Shown: positions 1-9,906 of the stretch, one piece after another | How positions within the stretch are numbered: the first letter of the stretch is position 1 | How the letters are laid out: each line of letters opens with the position of its first letter | Assembly (NCBI GenBank): GCA_023416655.1 | Contig: JAEZHK010000020.1 | Location: 15,742-79,741 of the forward strand | DNA from: Bacillota bacterium | GTDB taxonomy: Bacteria > Bacillota > Clostridia > Christensenellales > Aristaeellaceae | Direction of reading: 5' to 3' | Length of the DNA: 64,000 nt | Notes under the pieces: generated by a model | What the model was told of the DNA's origin: nothing | Database searches by the model: none | Seen by the model: the letters and a program-made list of their open reading frames with translations, nothing else | Program-made: the position numbers and the translations under genes

Positions 1-2
1 CC

Positions 3-923
3 GTACCGGCTGGCGCGTCCGAACAGGCCCTGGCTCGGGACGTGCTACCTTCAGGTGAGGTCCCAGCCGCCGTGGGCGCGCAGCAGCCCGAACCCGTGGA
101 AACGGTCGATCCGCATACAACGCCAGAACCGCAAGATACACCCGTCCTGCAGGAATTGTCCGCGCAGGATCAAGCGAGCGAACAGGACGCGCCGCCCCTT
201 CCGCTATACGACGACCCGGCGATCCAGGCGCGCTGGACGAGCGAGGATATCACCGAGTATACGAAAAAAGACGTCCGGATGCTGCCCATCCTGGACTACG
301 CGAAGAACGCCACCGACAAGGTCGCCATCACCGTGGACGACTGCTTCCAGTTTGACAATGTGCGCGCGATCCTGGACCTCGCCGACAAGTACGGCGCGAA
401 GCTTACGTTCTTCCCCATCGGCTACCAGATCGAAAAGCAGCCGGAGATTTGGCAGGAGATCCTGGACCGCGGCCATGAGCTGGAGAACCACTCCTACCAC
501 CATGTCACCATCACCACGTTGTCGGACGAAAAGCTGTACAGGACCATCACCATGCAGGAGCGCGCGATGAGCAAGGTGCTCGGCGTGAACTACAAGATGA
601 AGTACTTCCGCCCCAAGGGTGGCACCAGCCGTAAGGAACTCCGGCTTTCGAAGGTGCTGCGCGATCTGGGGTATCAGGCCGTCGCCAGCTGGGGCCTGTC
701 CGGCTCGCAGAACGTGAACTCGCTCCTTAAAAAGTGCAGCGGCGGGCATGTGATCCTGTTCCATTCTACCGACAACGACCTGAAGAAGCTGCGCAAGGTG
801 ATCCCCGCGCTTAAGAGAAAGGGTTTGAAAATGGTGACGCTCAACGAGCTGTACGGTAAACCTGATAATTCGATTACGCCGCTCACGACAACGCCTCCTG
901 CCGTGCCATCCGCCAAGCCCTGA
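3..923 (+). CDS. Polysaccharide deacetylase (NodB-like), 5' end outside window
   Basis: The frame is open from the first bases of the window, so the start and any signal peptide lie upstream. The visible part begins with a Pro/Glu/Gln-rich, probably extracellular linker, followed by a NodB homology domain. The metal-site motif reads TVDDC (nt about 330-345) instead of the usual TFDDG. The second motif HSYHH (nt 488-502) carries the two metal-binding histidines. The family removes N- or O-acetyl groups from peptidoglycan, chitin or similar glycans at the cell surface. The C-terminus is a short Thr/Pro-rich tail. A cell-wall or extracellular glycan deacetylase is likely; the substrate cannot be told. 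The next gene (hrcA) has its own promoter, so this gene ends an upstream unit. Confidence 0.85.
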   Translation, partial: VPAGASEQALARDVLPSGEVPAAVGAQQPEPVETVDPHTTPEPQDTPVLQELSAQDQASEQDAPPLPLYDDPAIQARWTSEDITEYTKKDVRMLPILDYAKNATDKVAITVDDCFQFDNVRAILDLADKYGAKLTFFPIGYQIEKQPEIWQEILDRGHELENHSYHHVTITTLSDEKLYRTITMQERAMSKVLGVNYKMKYFRPKGGTSRKELRLSKVLRDLGYQAVASWGLSGSQNVNSLLKKCSGGHVILFHSTDNDLKKLRKVIPALKRKGLKMVTLNELYGKPDNSITPLTTTPPAVPSAKP

Positions 924-985
924 CAATCCGAGCCATTTGGTGCTTCCACTCGCGCGCCTCAAAACCATCCCGGCTACCTTCCAAT

Positions 986-1150
986 CATGCCCGGCGACTT
1001 GTCGTCGGGCATGCCGTTTCCTCCACCAGTGCGCACATTGGTGGGGGAAACAATACCTTCAGTCAGCGGGTCGCCCGGGACGCCCGAGGGTGTTTCAGGC
1101 CCGCGCAGACCTCTCCTCGCGCCCAAAACCCGCTTGCGGGTTTTGGGCGC
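986..1150 (-). repeat. Structured repeat element, copy 1
   Basis: Read on the minus strand this is the same four-hairpin element as copies 2-4. Hairpin A is a 14-15 bp stem (1119-1133 / 1136-1150). Hairpin B pairs GCGGG with CCCGC. Hairpin C has GTTTCC/GGAAAC outside and ACCAATG/CACTGGT inside, with one A-C mismatch and a TGCG loop. Hairpin D pairs CATGCCCG with CGGGCATG (986-993 / 1006-1013). It is the most diverged copy, yet most substitutions in stems are compensated. It is antisense to both flanking genes, unlike the other three copies. I see no convincing minus-strand promoter for it. Confidence 0.8.
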
Positions 1151-1183
1151 TCTGAGTTTGCGCATTCTTAAACGAGAAAGCTA

Positions 1184-1212
1184 TTGACAAAAGGGGCGGC
1201 GGATGGTACATT
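1184..1212 (+). promoter_or_regulatory. SigmaA promoter of the hrcA operon
   Basis: TTGACA (1184-1189), a 17-nt spacer and TACATT (1207-1212). It lies just upstream of the CIRCE operator, so HrcA bound there would block initiation or early elongation. Confidence 0.9.
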
Positions 1213-1223
1213 ATTCCCGTAGC

Positions 1224-1250
1224 TTAGCACTCGGAAGATTAGAGTGCTAA
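1224..1250 (+). promoter_or_regulatory. CIRCE operator (HrcA binding site)
   Basis: A perfect TTAGCACTC-N9-GAGTGCTAA inverted repeat located between the -10 box and the hrcA ribosome-binding site. CIRCE is the known HrcA operator of heat-shock operons. Here it controls hrcA-grpE-dnaK-dnaJ. Confidence 0.97.
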
Positions 1251-1273
1251 CAACGGCGAAAGGAGGCGGGGGT

Positions 1274-2296
1274 GTGAAGCTGGACGACCGGAAGTTCATG
1301 ATTCTTCGGACGATCATCGACGACTACATCTCGACGGCGGTCCCGGTTGGCTCGCGCACGATTTCGCGTAAGCAAGGCGTCGGATTCAGCCCCGCGACCA
1401 TTCGCAACGAAATGAGCGATCTGGAGGAGCTGGGGTACCTCGCGCAGCCGCACACGTCGGCGGGCCGGGTGCCTTCGGCAAAAGCCTACCGGCTGTACGT
1501 GGACCAGTTGATGCGGGTGCACAAGCTGTCGGACGACGATATGCGCCTGATCAACGACCATTTGAAGGTCCGCGTCGGCGAGGTTGAGGAGATCATCCGC
1601 TCCGCCGCGCAGGCGCTCAGCGACGCGACCAACTACACCGCGCTGGTGGTGACCCCGCACCTGGACACGCTGCGCATCAAAAGGGTGCAGCTGATCCCGG
1701 TCACGGAGAACAGCGCGCTGATGATCATCGTCACCAGCGCCGGCCTCGTCAAGGACGCGGTGGTGCGTGTGCCGGACGGCGTGAAGAGCGACCTTCTGTA
1801 CAGGATCTCCGAAATGCTCACCGAACAGCTTTCCGGGCTTACGCTGGGCGAGATGCGCGGGCGGTTTGCGGGCCTGTTCCGGGACCTCAAGGAGCACAGG
1901 CGGCTCCTCGCGTCGGTCCTGGACGTGATGGAGAACCGGCTGCACGAGGAGCCGGAGCAGATCATGGTGGGCGGCGGATCGAACCTGTTGGCCTATCCGG
2001 AGTACGCCGACATCGAAAAGGCGCGCCTGTTTTTGAGCGTGCTGGAGAGCCGCGAAAAGCTCTACCCGCTGCTCCGGCAGAGCGGCGCGATGGAGTTTAC
2101 CATCCGCATCGGCCCAGAGAACGACCTGCCGGAGCTCAGCGAATGCTCGCTGGTGACCGCGGTCTACCGCATCGGCAACCATACCTCCGGCACGCTGGGC
2201 ATCCTGGGCCCCACGCGCATGAACTACGGCCGGGTGATCTCGGTATTGGAATTCATGGGCAAGGCGCTGACGAGCCTTTTGCCCGGGGACGACTGA
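1274..2296 (+). CDS. hrcA: Heat-inducible transcription repressor HrcA
   Basis: 340 residues, the usual HrcA length. An N-terminal winged helix (about 1-75) includes the family motif SPATIRNEMSDLEELGYL and then PHTSAGRVPSAKAYR. The remainder is the GAF-like dimerisation region. The GTG start at 1274 is chosen because AGGAGG lies 7 nt upstream (1261-1266); the earlier GTG at 1244 sits inside the CIRCE operator. HrcA represses class I heat-shock genes and needs GroEL for activity in studied species. It is first in the operon and autoregulated through the CIRCE site immediately in front. Confidence 0.97.
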   Translation: MKLDDRKFMILRTIIDDYISTAVPVGSRTISRKQGVGFSPATIRNEMSDLEELGYLAQPHTSAGRVPSAKAYRLYVDQLMRVHKLSDDDMRLINDHLKVRVGEVEEIIRSAAQALSDATNYTALVVTPHLDTLRIKRVQLIPVTENSALMIIVTSAGLVKDAVVRVPDGVKSDLLYRISEMLTEQLSGLTLGEMRGRFAGLFRDLKEHRRLLASVLDVMENRLHEEPEQIMVGGGSNLLAYPEYADIEKARLFLSVLESREKLYPLLRQSGAMEFTIRIGPENDLPELSECSLVTAVYRIGNHTSGTLGILGPTRMNYGRVISVLEFMGKALTSLLPGDD

Positions 2297-2349
2297 TGCC
2301 GCCCTTTGCGTGGGGCGGCTGGCGAAGAACGAGGACTGGATGTGAGGAC

Positions 2350-2898
2350 ATGGCGGAAGAAAAGGAACTTATTCAGGACCTAAACCAGGGGGAGACCCTC
2401 GAACAGCCGGAAAACACGGCCAAGGGCGAGGGGGATGTCCAGGCGCTCAGTGACGCGCTTTTAAAGGCCGAAGCCCAGCGGGACGAATACCTGCGCATCG
2501 CGCAACGCACCCAGGCAGATTTCATGAACTACAAGCGGCTCAACGTCAGCGCCAAGGGGGACGCCTACGACGACGGCGTGCGGGACGCACTGTGCGCGCT
2601 GCTGCCGACGGTGGATAACCTCGAGCGCGCGCTGGAGGCCGCGAAGAAGGCGGGCGAGGCGGGCGCTCTGACCGAGGGCGTCGAAATGACGCTGAGGCAG
2701 CTATTGTCCGCGCTTGCGAAGCTGGGTCTGAACGAAATCCCCGCGCTGGGCGAGGCGTTTGACCCCGAGTGTCACAACGCGGTGGTCTGCGTCCCCGGCG
2801 GGGAACCCGGCACCATCCAGGAGGTCTTTCAGAAGGGATATCGCGCCAAAGGGCGCAACATCCGGTGCGCCATGGTCAAAGTGGCCGCCGAACCGTAG
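2350..2898 (+). CDS. grpE: Nucleotide exchange factor GrpE
   Basis: 182 residues. An acidic N-terminus is followed by the long dimerising helix (about 30-65, containing RTQADFMNYKR) and the C-terminal beta domain with GEAFDPECHNAV and the closing GRNIRCAMVKV. GrpE releases ADP from DnaK. The ATG at 2350 follows a GAGGAC ribosome-binding site; the frame is open upstream, but that part overlaps hrcA and does not look like GrpE. It lies 53 nt after hrcA in the same operon. Confidence 0.95.
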   Translation: MAEEKELIQDLNQGETLEQPENTAKGEGDVQALSDALLKAEAQRDEYLRIAQRTQADFMNYKRLNVSAKGDAYDDGVRDALCALLPTVDNLERALEAAKKAGEAGALTEGVEMTLRQLLSALAKLGLNEIPALGEAFDPECHNAVVCVPGGEPGTIQEVFQKGYRAKGRNIRCAMVKVAAEP

Positions 2899-3066
2899 CC
2901 CACGAAGCCTCGTCCCCGCGATCTGACTTGATCTTTTTCCGCCCTGCGGTGTCGCTCCCCGCTTGAAATAGCGCTGCTATTCCTGCGCTGCGGCTCCTTG
3001 CAGGACAAAAAAATCTCCGCGTCATATCATAGGGTCTTCGGCTTCGCAGTCTAGAAAAGATTTTAA

Positions 3067-4905
<1,839 letters not shown>

Positions 4906-4944
4906 AGCGACTCAACTCGCTTCGCGGCCTATCGCCAGACCGAT

Positions 4945-5016
4945 GCGCCGGAGCGCAAGCTCCGGCGCCTTTCCGATCGCCTTTGGGTCATGGACTTAAA
5001 AGGCGATCGGAAAGGC
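4945..5016 (+). other. Two strong stem-loops in the dnaK-dnaJ gap
   Basis: First hairpin: a 10-bp stem 4945-4954 / 4959-4968 capped by GCAA, a GNRA tetraloop. Second: an 18-bp perfect inverted repeat, 4967-4984 with 4999-5016, loop of 14 nt. The two overlap by two bases, so they could stack or compete. There is no U-tract, so this looks like an mRNA processing or stability element (or partial attenuator) inside the operon rather than a plain terminator. Confidence 0.75.
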
Positions 5017-5091
5017 GTACGGCGGCCAAGTGCCAATCCATGCCCCTTCGCCGGAAACGGCGACCGAGCGGGCGAATTAGAGGTGTGAAGT

Positions 5092-6237
5092 TTGGCAAAA
5101 CGGGATTACTACGAGGTTCTGGGCGTCGGCAAGACGGCCAACGAGGCGGACATCAAAAAAGCCTACCGCCAGATGGCCAAGAAACTGCACCCGGACATGA
5201 ACCCGGGCGACAAGAAGGCCGAAGAGGACTTCAAGGAGCTCAACGAGGCGTACGAAGTGCTTTCGGACGCCCAGAAGCGCGCGCGCTACGACCAGTTCGG
5301 CCACGAGACGCCCGGCCAGGGCGGCCCCGGCCCGGGCGGCTACGGCGATTTCGGCGGCTTCGGCGGGTTCGGGGGCGGCGGCTTCGGCGGGTTTGAGGAC
5401 ATCTTTTCCACCTTCTTCGGCGGCGGGGCCACGTCCGCCCGCTCGGGCCCGATGCAGGGCGAGGACCTTCGCTACGACCTGACCATCACCTTCGAGGAGG
5501 CGGCCATGGGCTGCTCCAAGGAGATTACGCTGGTCCGCGACGAGGCCTGCGAGCACTGCCACGGCTCCGGCGCGCGCCCCGGCACGCAGCCGCAGACCTG
5601 CCCCACCTGCAAGGGCGCAGGGCAGGTTCGCGTGACCCAGAATACCGCCTTCGGCCGCATCCAGAACGTGCGGGTATGCGACACCTGCCACGGCGAGGGC
5701 AAGATCGTCACCGATCCCTGCCCCAAGTGCAACGGCAGGGGGCTGACGCGCACGTCCAAGCGCCGCACCATCAAGATCCCCGCCGGCATCGACGACGGGC
5801 AGGTAATCCGCATCAGCGGCCAGGGCGGCCCGGGCGTCCACGGAGGCCCGGCGGGCGACCTGCAGGTGCTGGTGCACGTCAGGCCCCACAAGTACTTCAA
5901 GCGCAAGGGCACCGACCTCTACTGCGACGTGCCCATCTCCTTCACGCAGGCGGCGCTGGGCGCGGAGATCGACGTACCCACGCTGGAAAGCCCGGTCAAG
6001 TACCAGGTGCCGGAGGGCACACAGCCGGGCACGGTGTTCCGCGTCAAGGGGCAGGGCATCCCGTCCCTTCGCGGCAGCGGCAAGGGCGACCTGTTCATCA
6101 ATGTCAACGTGGAGATCCCCAAGCGCCTCTCGGATAAGCAGAAGGACCTCTTGCGCCAGTTCGACGGCGCGTCGACCGGCAAGGAGTACGAGCAGAAGAA
6201 ATCGTTCATCGACCGGATGAAGGACGCGTTCAATTAA
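5092..6237 (+). CDS. dnaJ: Co-chaperone DnaJ (Hsp40)
   Basis: 381 residues. The J domain (1-70) has HPD at 33-35, which stimulates the DnaK ATPase. A Gly/Phe-rich region spans about 77-120. Four zinc-finger motifs follow at about 150-225 ([32 protein letters not shown]), then the two C-terminal substrate-binding domains. The start is TTG at 5092, supported by AGAGGTG just upstream and by the conserved [12 protein letters not shown] beginning. It is the last gene of the HrcA operon and is followed by a terminator. Confidence 0.97.
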   Translation: MAKRDYYEVLGVGKTANEADIKKAYRQMAKKLHPDMNPGDKKAEEDFKELNEAYEVLSDAQKRARYDQFGHETPGQGGPGPGGYGDFGGFGGFGGGGFGGFEDIFSTFFGGGATSARSGPMQGEDLRYDLTITFEEAAMGCSKEITLVRDEACEHCHGSGARPGTQPQTCPTCKGAGQVRVTQNTAFGRIQNVRVCDTCHGEGKIVTDPCPKCNGRGLTRTSKRRTIKIPAGIDDGQVIRISGQGGPGVHGGPAGDLQVLVHVRPHKYFKRKGTDLYCDVPISFTQAALGAEIDVPTLESPVKYQVPEGTQPGTVFRVKGQGIPSLRGSGKGDLFINVNVEIPKRLSDKQKDLLRQFDGASTGKEYEQKKSFIDRMKDAFN

Positions 6238-6241
6238 AAAG

Positions 6242-6270
6242 TCGGAGGGGGAGCATTTCCCCCTCCGATT
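6242..6270 (+). terminator. Terminator after dnaJ
   Basis: An 11-bp stem (6242-6252 / 6258-6268) with loop GCATT begins four bases after the stop codon. The downstream T-tract is short. An A-run on the other side suggests it also works on the minus strand. Confidence 0.75.
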
Positions 6271-6378
6271 CCTGTTACCGGGCGGTCGGAATATACTTCC
6301 AGAACCCGGAGATCCTGCGCGTAGAATAGACCTCCATGATTTTCGAGAGCTGTCGATCGGAAATGCGGGAGCGCGCCG

Positions 6379-6654
6379 TCAGCCGGCTTTGCGCTCCACG
6401 AACCAGCGTCCAAGTTTGTTGCCCATCAATTCGCCGCTCCGCTCGAAAAACAAATAGCTCTCCCGCCCCTTGACGATGATCGTGTACCGGTCGCCGCCGC
6501 TGCCCGCCCTAGCCGAAACCGCCGGACGGACGCCGACGACCCGGTCGATTTCATAGCGGCAGCCGTCCTCCCACACGAGCGAGCGGGGCAGAATCCGCCC
6601 GTGCTTGTCAAATGTCGCGTCCACGTCAACATACACCCGCATTTCAGAGCCCAC
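6379..6654 (-). CDS. Small conserved protein of unknown function
   Basis: 91 residues, a compact alpha/beta protein. It contains YVDVDATFDKHGRILP, WEDGCRYEIDRVVGVRPA, DRYTIIVKGRESYLFFE and a closing GRWFVERK. I recognise this as a conserved, uncharacterised short protein of Firmicutes, from memory only. No catalytic motif is visible. The GTG start at 6654 is chosen because AAGGAGG lies 7 nt upstream and the promoter (6728-6756) rules out longer starts. It is monocistronic and convergent with dnaJ. Confidence 0.8.
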   Translation of the reverse strand: MGSEMRVYVDVDATFDKHGRILPRSLVWEDGCRYEIDRVVGVRPAVSARAGSGGDRYTIIVKGRESYLFFERSGELMGNKLGRWFVERKAG

Positions 6655-6727
6655 GGTACCCCTCCTTGCACGCTTCGGATCCGGATTTGCCATTCCGGCA
6701 CGATATAGAACATGTGTTCGCAATCCT

Positions 6728-6756
6728 ATTGTATGCGGGCGGAGCGGCTTTGTCAA
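6728..6756 (-). promoter_or_regulatory. SigmaA promoter for the 91-residue protein gene
   Basis: On the minus strand: TTGACA, a 17-nt spacer, TACAAT. It gives a leader of roughly 65 nt before the GTG at 6654. Confidence 0.85.
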
Positions 6757-6800
6757 CAGGAAAATCCTTGATGCGGGCAGGAGATTCCGTTCGCAATGAA

Positions 6801-6838
6801 GTGACCCCCGCGTTTTCCAATGAAAACGCGGGGGTCAC
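6801..6838. terminator. 16-bp perfect hairpin between units
   Basis: GTGACCCCCGCGTTTT (6801-6816) pairs perfectly with 6823-6838 around the loop CCAATG. It separates repeat copy 2 from the promoter at 6728-6756, so it probably insulates that promoter from oppA read-through. No long U-tract follows. Confidence 0.6.
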
Positions 6839-6874
6839 GCTGACTGTTGACAAACCTCGTCGTACCTTCAATTC

Positions 6875-7037
6875 GTTCCCGGCGACCCGTGCTCCGGGAA
6901 TCGGTTTCCGGAATCAGTGCGTACACTGATGCAGGAAACAATTCCTGTGGTCAGTGAGCCGCCCGGAAATCCCGCAGGTGTTTGGCTCACGCAGTCTTCC
7001 TCCTTCGCGTTGAAAAACCCTCGGGGTTTTTTAGCGC
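6875..7037 (-). repeat. Structured repeat element, copy 2
   Basis: This copy lies directly downstream of oppA and in the same sense. Hairpin A (7007-7037) has an A-run on one arm and T-run on the other and could end oppA transcription. Hairpin B pairs GTGAGCC with GGCTCAC. Hairpin C pairs GTTTCC/GGAAAC and ATCAGTG/CACTGAT around a TACG loop. Hairpin D pairs TTCCCGG with CCGGGAA (6875-6882 / 6894-6901). It is nearly identical to copy 4 in the block around hairpin B. Confidence 0.9.
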
Positions 7038-7044
7038 TTGAGGA

Positions 7045-8646
7045 TCAGCCCTCGAACTTCGCGTACTCGAAGTAGATGTGGCCGATGGCGTTCTTGATGA
7101 CGCCCTTCAGCTCGGGCTTGATGAGGTAGTCGTCCACCATGGTGTACATCGGCATACCGGGCATCTGCTCGCAGATGTACTTCTCCGCCGCAATCAGGGC
7201 GGCCTCGCGCTGGGCGGGGTCGAGGATCATGCTCGCGTCGGCGACCATCTTGTCGTACACCGGGTCGTCCCAGCCGTTCTCGGAGCAGTTGGAGCCGGTC
7301 ACCCAGACCTTGAGGTTTGACGAGGGATCCATGTAGTCGGTGGTGAAGCCGTTGCGGCCCACGGAGAAGTTGCCGTTGGCCAGCTCGTCCCAGTAGGTGG
7401 AGGACTCGTAGGTGGTGATGGTGTACTGGATGCCCAGGTTGCCCTTCCACATCTCGCCCAGGATCTGCGCCATCAGCTTCTGCTCATCCGAGTTCTGGCA
7501 GACGATGTTGACCACCGGGAAGCCCGCGCCGCCCGCGTAGCCCGCGTCGGCCAAGAGGGCCTGCGCCTTGGCGACATCTTCGGCGAACATGTCGCCCGCC
7601 ACGGAGCGGTAGGAGCCGTCGGTGGTCAGCGAGGGCTGGGAGGACGGCACGAAGCCATAGACCGGCGTCTCGCTGGTCAGGTTCACGGCCCCCAGCACCG
7701 CCTTGCGGTCGATGGCGTAGGAGAACGCCTGGCGCACGCGCGGGTCAGAGAATTCCGGCAGCTTGCAGTTGAAGTCCCAGTACTGGATGCCGATGCGGTC
7801 CTTCGGGACGAGCTGCTCGGTACCCGCGTATTCCTTGCGCGCGTCGGCGTTGATGTCGTCGGCGACGTTCAGATCGCCGTTGTCATAGGCCACCAGCACC
7901 GAGCTGGGATCGGCGATGATGTAGTAGATGACTTCGTCGATCTGAACGTCGTCCTTGGCGTAATAGTTGGGGTTCTTGCTCATGACGAGCTTGTCCAGCG
8001 AGGAGTACTCGGTGAGCATGAACGCGCCGTTGGACACGTAGGTGGCGACGTTCTTGGTCCACGGGTCGCCCGCGGCTTCGACCACGGCCTGCTTCACCGG
8101 GCAGAACACGGTGGTGGCGGTCAGGGTCACAAACCACGGCGCGTAGTAGGCGGTCGTAACTTCCAGCGTGACATCGTCGATCGCCTTGACGCCCACGTCG
8201 TCGGCGGTCCCGGTGCCTTCGTTGTATTCCTTGCCGTTTTTCAGGACCCACAGGTCGCTGGCGGAGCTGGAGGCCACCGCGGGGTTCAGAACGCGCTTCC
8301 AGGAGTATTCAAAGTCCTTGGCGGTCAGATCGCTGCCATCGGACCATTTGAGGCCCTTCTTCAAGGTGAAGGTGTAGCTCATGCCGTCTTCGGAGACCAC
8401 GACGCTCTCCGCGCAGGCGGGGATGAAATTGACGCCGTCCGGGCCCAGCTTGTACAGACCCTGGAACAGGTTCTGAAGCACGATGGAGGAGCGGGAGAAG
8501 CTGTTGAGCGTGGGGTCCATCTCCTGCGGGTCGTCGGCGATGGAGTACTTGACAACCTTCTTCTCTTCCGCGAACCCGGTGACCTGCAACATGGATAGGC
8601 CAAGGAGCATTGCCACGACGAGAAGCAGCGAGACCGTCCTTTTCAT
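7045..8646 (-). CDS. oppA: Oligopeptide ABC transporter substrate-binding protein
   Basis: 533 residues of the SBP_bac_5 (OppA/DppA) family. A Sec signal peptide covers about residues 1-26 (cut near TGFA/EEK). It contains no cysteine for lipid attachment, which is unusual for a Gram-positive binding protein. Family blocks include DDPQEMDPTLNS, KWSDGSDLTAKDFEYSWKR and VRQAFSYAIDRKAVL. It should bind extracytoplasmic peptides and deliver them to the OppBCDF importer encoded divergently. AGGAGG precedes the ATG. It has its own promoter (8684-8712), and repeat copy 2 follows its stop codon. Confidence 0.93.
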   Translation of the reverse strand: MKRTVSLLLVVAMLLGLSMLQVTGFAEEKKVVKYSIADDPQEMDPTLNSFSRSSIVLQNLFQGLYKLGPDGVNFIPACAESVVVSEDGMSYTFTLKKGLKWSDGSDLTAKDFEYSWKRVLNPAVASSSASDLWVLKNGKEYNEGTGTADDVGVKAIDDVTLEVTTAYYAPWFVTLTATTVFCPVKQAVVEAAGDPWTKNVATYVSNGAFMLTEYSSLDKLVMSKNPNYYAKDDVQIDEVIYYIIADPSSVLVAYDNGDLNVADDINADARKEYAGTEQLVPKDRIGIQYWDFNCKLPEFSDPRVRQAFSYAIDRKAVLGAVNLTSETPVYGFVPSSQPSLTTDGSYRSVAGDMFAEDVAKAQALLADAGYAGGAGFPVVNIVCQNSDEQKLMAQILGEMWKGNLGIQYTITTYESSTYWDELANGNFSVGRNGFTTDYMDPSSNLKVWVTGSNCSENGWDDPVYDKMVADASMILDPAQREAALIAAEKYICEQMPGMPMYTMVDDYLIKPELKGVIKNAIGHIYFEYAKFEG

Positions 8647-8683
8647 GATTCTTCCTCCTGATAATTATTCAGACCTTGCAGGA

Positions 8684-8712
8684 ATCTTACCAAATATTGC
8701 AGGGAGTGTCAA
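8684..8712 (-). promoter_or_regulatory. SigmaA promoter of oppA
   Basis: On the minus strand: TTGACA, 17-nt spacer, TAAGAT, about 40 nt before the oppA start codon. Confidence 0.88.
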
Positions 8713-8812
8713 GCCGAGGCTGCAAGATGTGGATACTCTTAACACGGTTTGTGCCAAATTGAATTTTTACAGAGCGGCGAATGTAAAACCGGCTTGAGGC
8801 CTTTGCTTTTTT

Positions 8813-8841
8813 TTGCCTTATAGTTTAAAATGTAGTACATA
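8813..8841 (+). promoter_or_regulatory. Candidate promoter of oppBCDF; 8647-8960 gap
   Basis: TTGCCT (8813-8818), 17-nt spacer, TACATA (8836-8841), in an A+T-rich stretch. The 314-nt divergent gap otherwise holds the oppA promoter, a small TTTTACA/TGTAAAA inverted repeat at about 8765-8788 and a GC-rich leader of about 110 nt before oppB. I recognise no riboswitch there. Confidence 0.5.
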
Positions 8842-8960
8842 AATATGCATGACACCGGGCAGACAGAACCTGTGCGGGCGGCAGGATGGCCCCGCGTCAG
8901 GGGAAGCGGGCTTCGACGCGGCACCCAAGTGCCATGCACAAACGGAAATCGGGGGATTTC

Positions 8961-9890
8961 ATGGCGAAATACATCGTAAAACGCCTGTTCGCGGGCGCAT
9001 TGACCATCGTGGTGCTGATCACCATCGCTTTTTTTCTGATGCACATGATGCCGGGCAGCCCGTTCAGCGGGGAACAGCAGAAGAAGCTGACGGCGGAGGG
9101 CCTTATCAGGCTCAAGGAGAAGTACGGCCTCGACAGGCCCGTGTGGGAGCAGTACCTCACCTATTGGAAAGGACTTTTGAAGTTTGACTTCGGCATTTCC
9201 TTCAAAAAGCCCGACACCTCCGCCAACGAGATCATCATAGGCCACTTCCCGATTTCGGCGCAGGTGGGCGGCATCGCGGTGCTTGTTTCGTTATTGATCG
9301 GGATTCCGCTGGGCATCGCCGCGGCGCTCAACCGCGGGCGCATCATGGACTGGTTCTCGATGGTGTTCGCCACCATCGGCATCTCCGCGCCGGTCTTCGT
9401 GATTTCGGTGATCCTGATGTACCTGCTGTGCGGCCTGTTCCCGGTGCTGCCAAACTTCGGCCTCAACAGCTGGAAGAGCTACATCCTGCCGGTTGCCTGC
9501 CTTTCGTTCAACCCCATCGCCTACATCGCGCGGCAGACCCGGTCCTCGATGCTGGAGGCCATGGAGCAGGACTACGTGCGCACCGCCCGCGCCAAGGGCG
9601 TCTCGGAATTCTGGGTGGTGGTCAAGCACGCGCTGAAAAACGCGATCATGCCGGTGGTTACGTACTTAGGTCCGCTCATGGCGATCCTTTTGACCGGCTC
9701 CTTCATCGTGGAGCGGCTTTTCTCCATCTCCGGCATCGGAAGGTACTTCGTCCAGTCGATCTCCGACCGCGACTATACGATGATCATGGGCATCACGGTG
9801 TTCTTCGGCATCTTCGTCGTGGTCTGCAACCTGATTGTGGACATCCTGCTGGCCGTGGTTGACCCGCGCGTGAAGCTGTCCAGCAAGTAA
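8961..9890 (+). CDS. oppB: Oligopeptide ABC transporter permease OppB
   Basis: 309 residues. It begins MAKYIVKRL followed by a first membrane helix (about 9-30), then a short periplasm-side loop and five further helices. The EAA-like cytoplasmic loop reads DYVRTARAKGVSEFWVVVKH and contacts the ATPase. It forms half of the membrane channel with OppC. The ATG at 8961 is chosen for the GGGGGA site just upstream and the fit to the family start. It is first in oppBCDF. Confidence 0.94.
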   Translation: MAKYIVKRLFAGALTIVVLITIAFFLMHMMPGSPFSGEQQKKLTAEGLIRLKEKYGLDRPVWEQYLTYWKGLLKFDFGISFKKPDTSANEIIIGHFPISAQVGGIAVLVSLLIGIPLGIAAALNRGRIMDWFSMVFATIGISAPVFVISVILMYLLCGLFPVLPNFGLNSWKSYILPVACLSFNPIAYIARQTRSSMLEAMEQDYVRTARAKGVSEFWVVVKHALKNAIMPVVTYLGPLMAILLTGSFIVERLFSISGIGRYFVQSISDRDYTMIMGITVFFGIFVVVCNLIVDILLAVVDPRVKLSSK

Positions 9891-9906
9891 ACGGGGAGGA
9901 AAGCCG

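Noticed and set aside
8842..8960. Possible T-box or peptide-responsive leader before oppB
   Set aside because: It is GC-rich with small hairpins but has no T-box sequence and no terminator/antiterminator pair.
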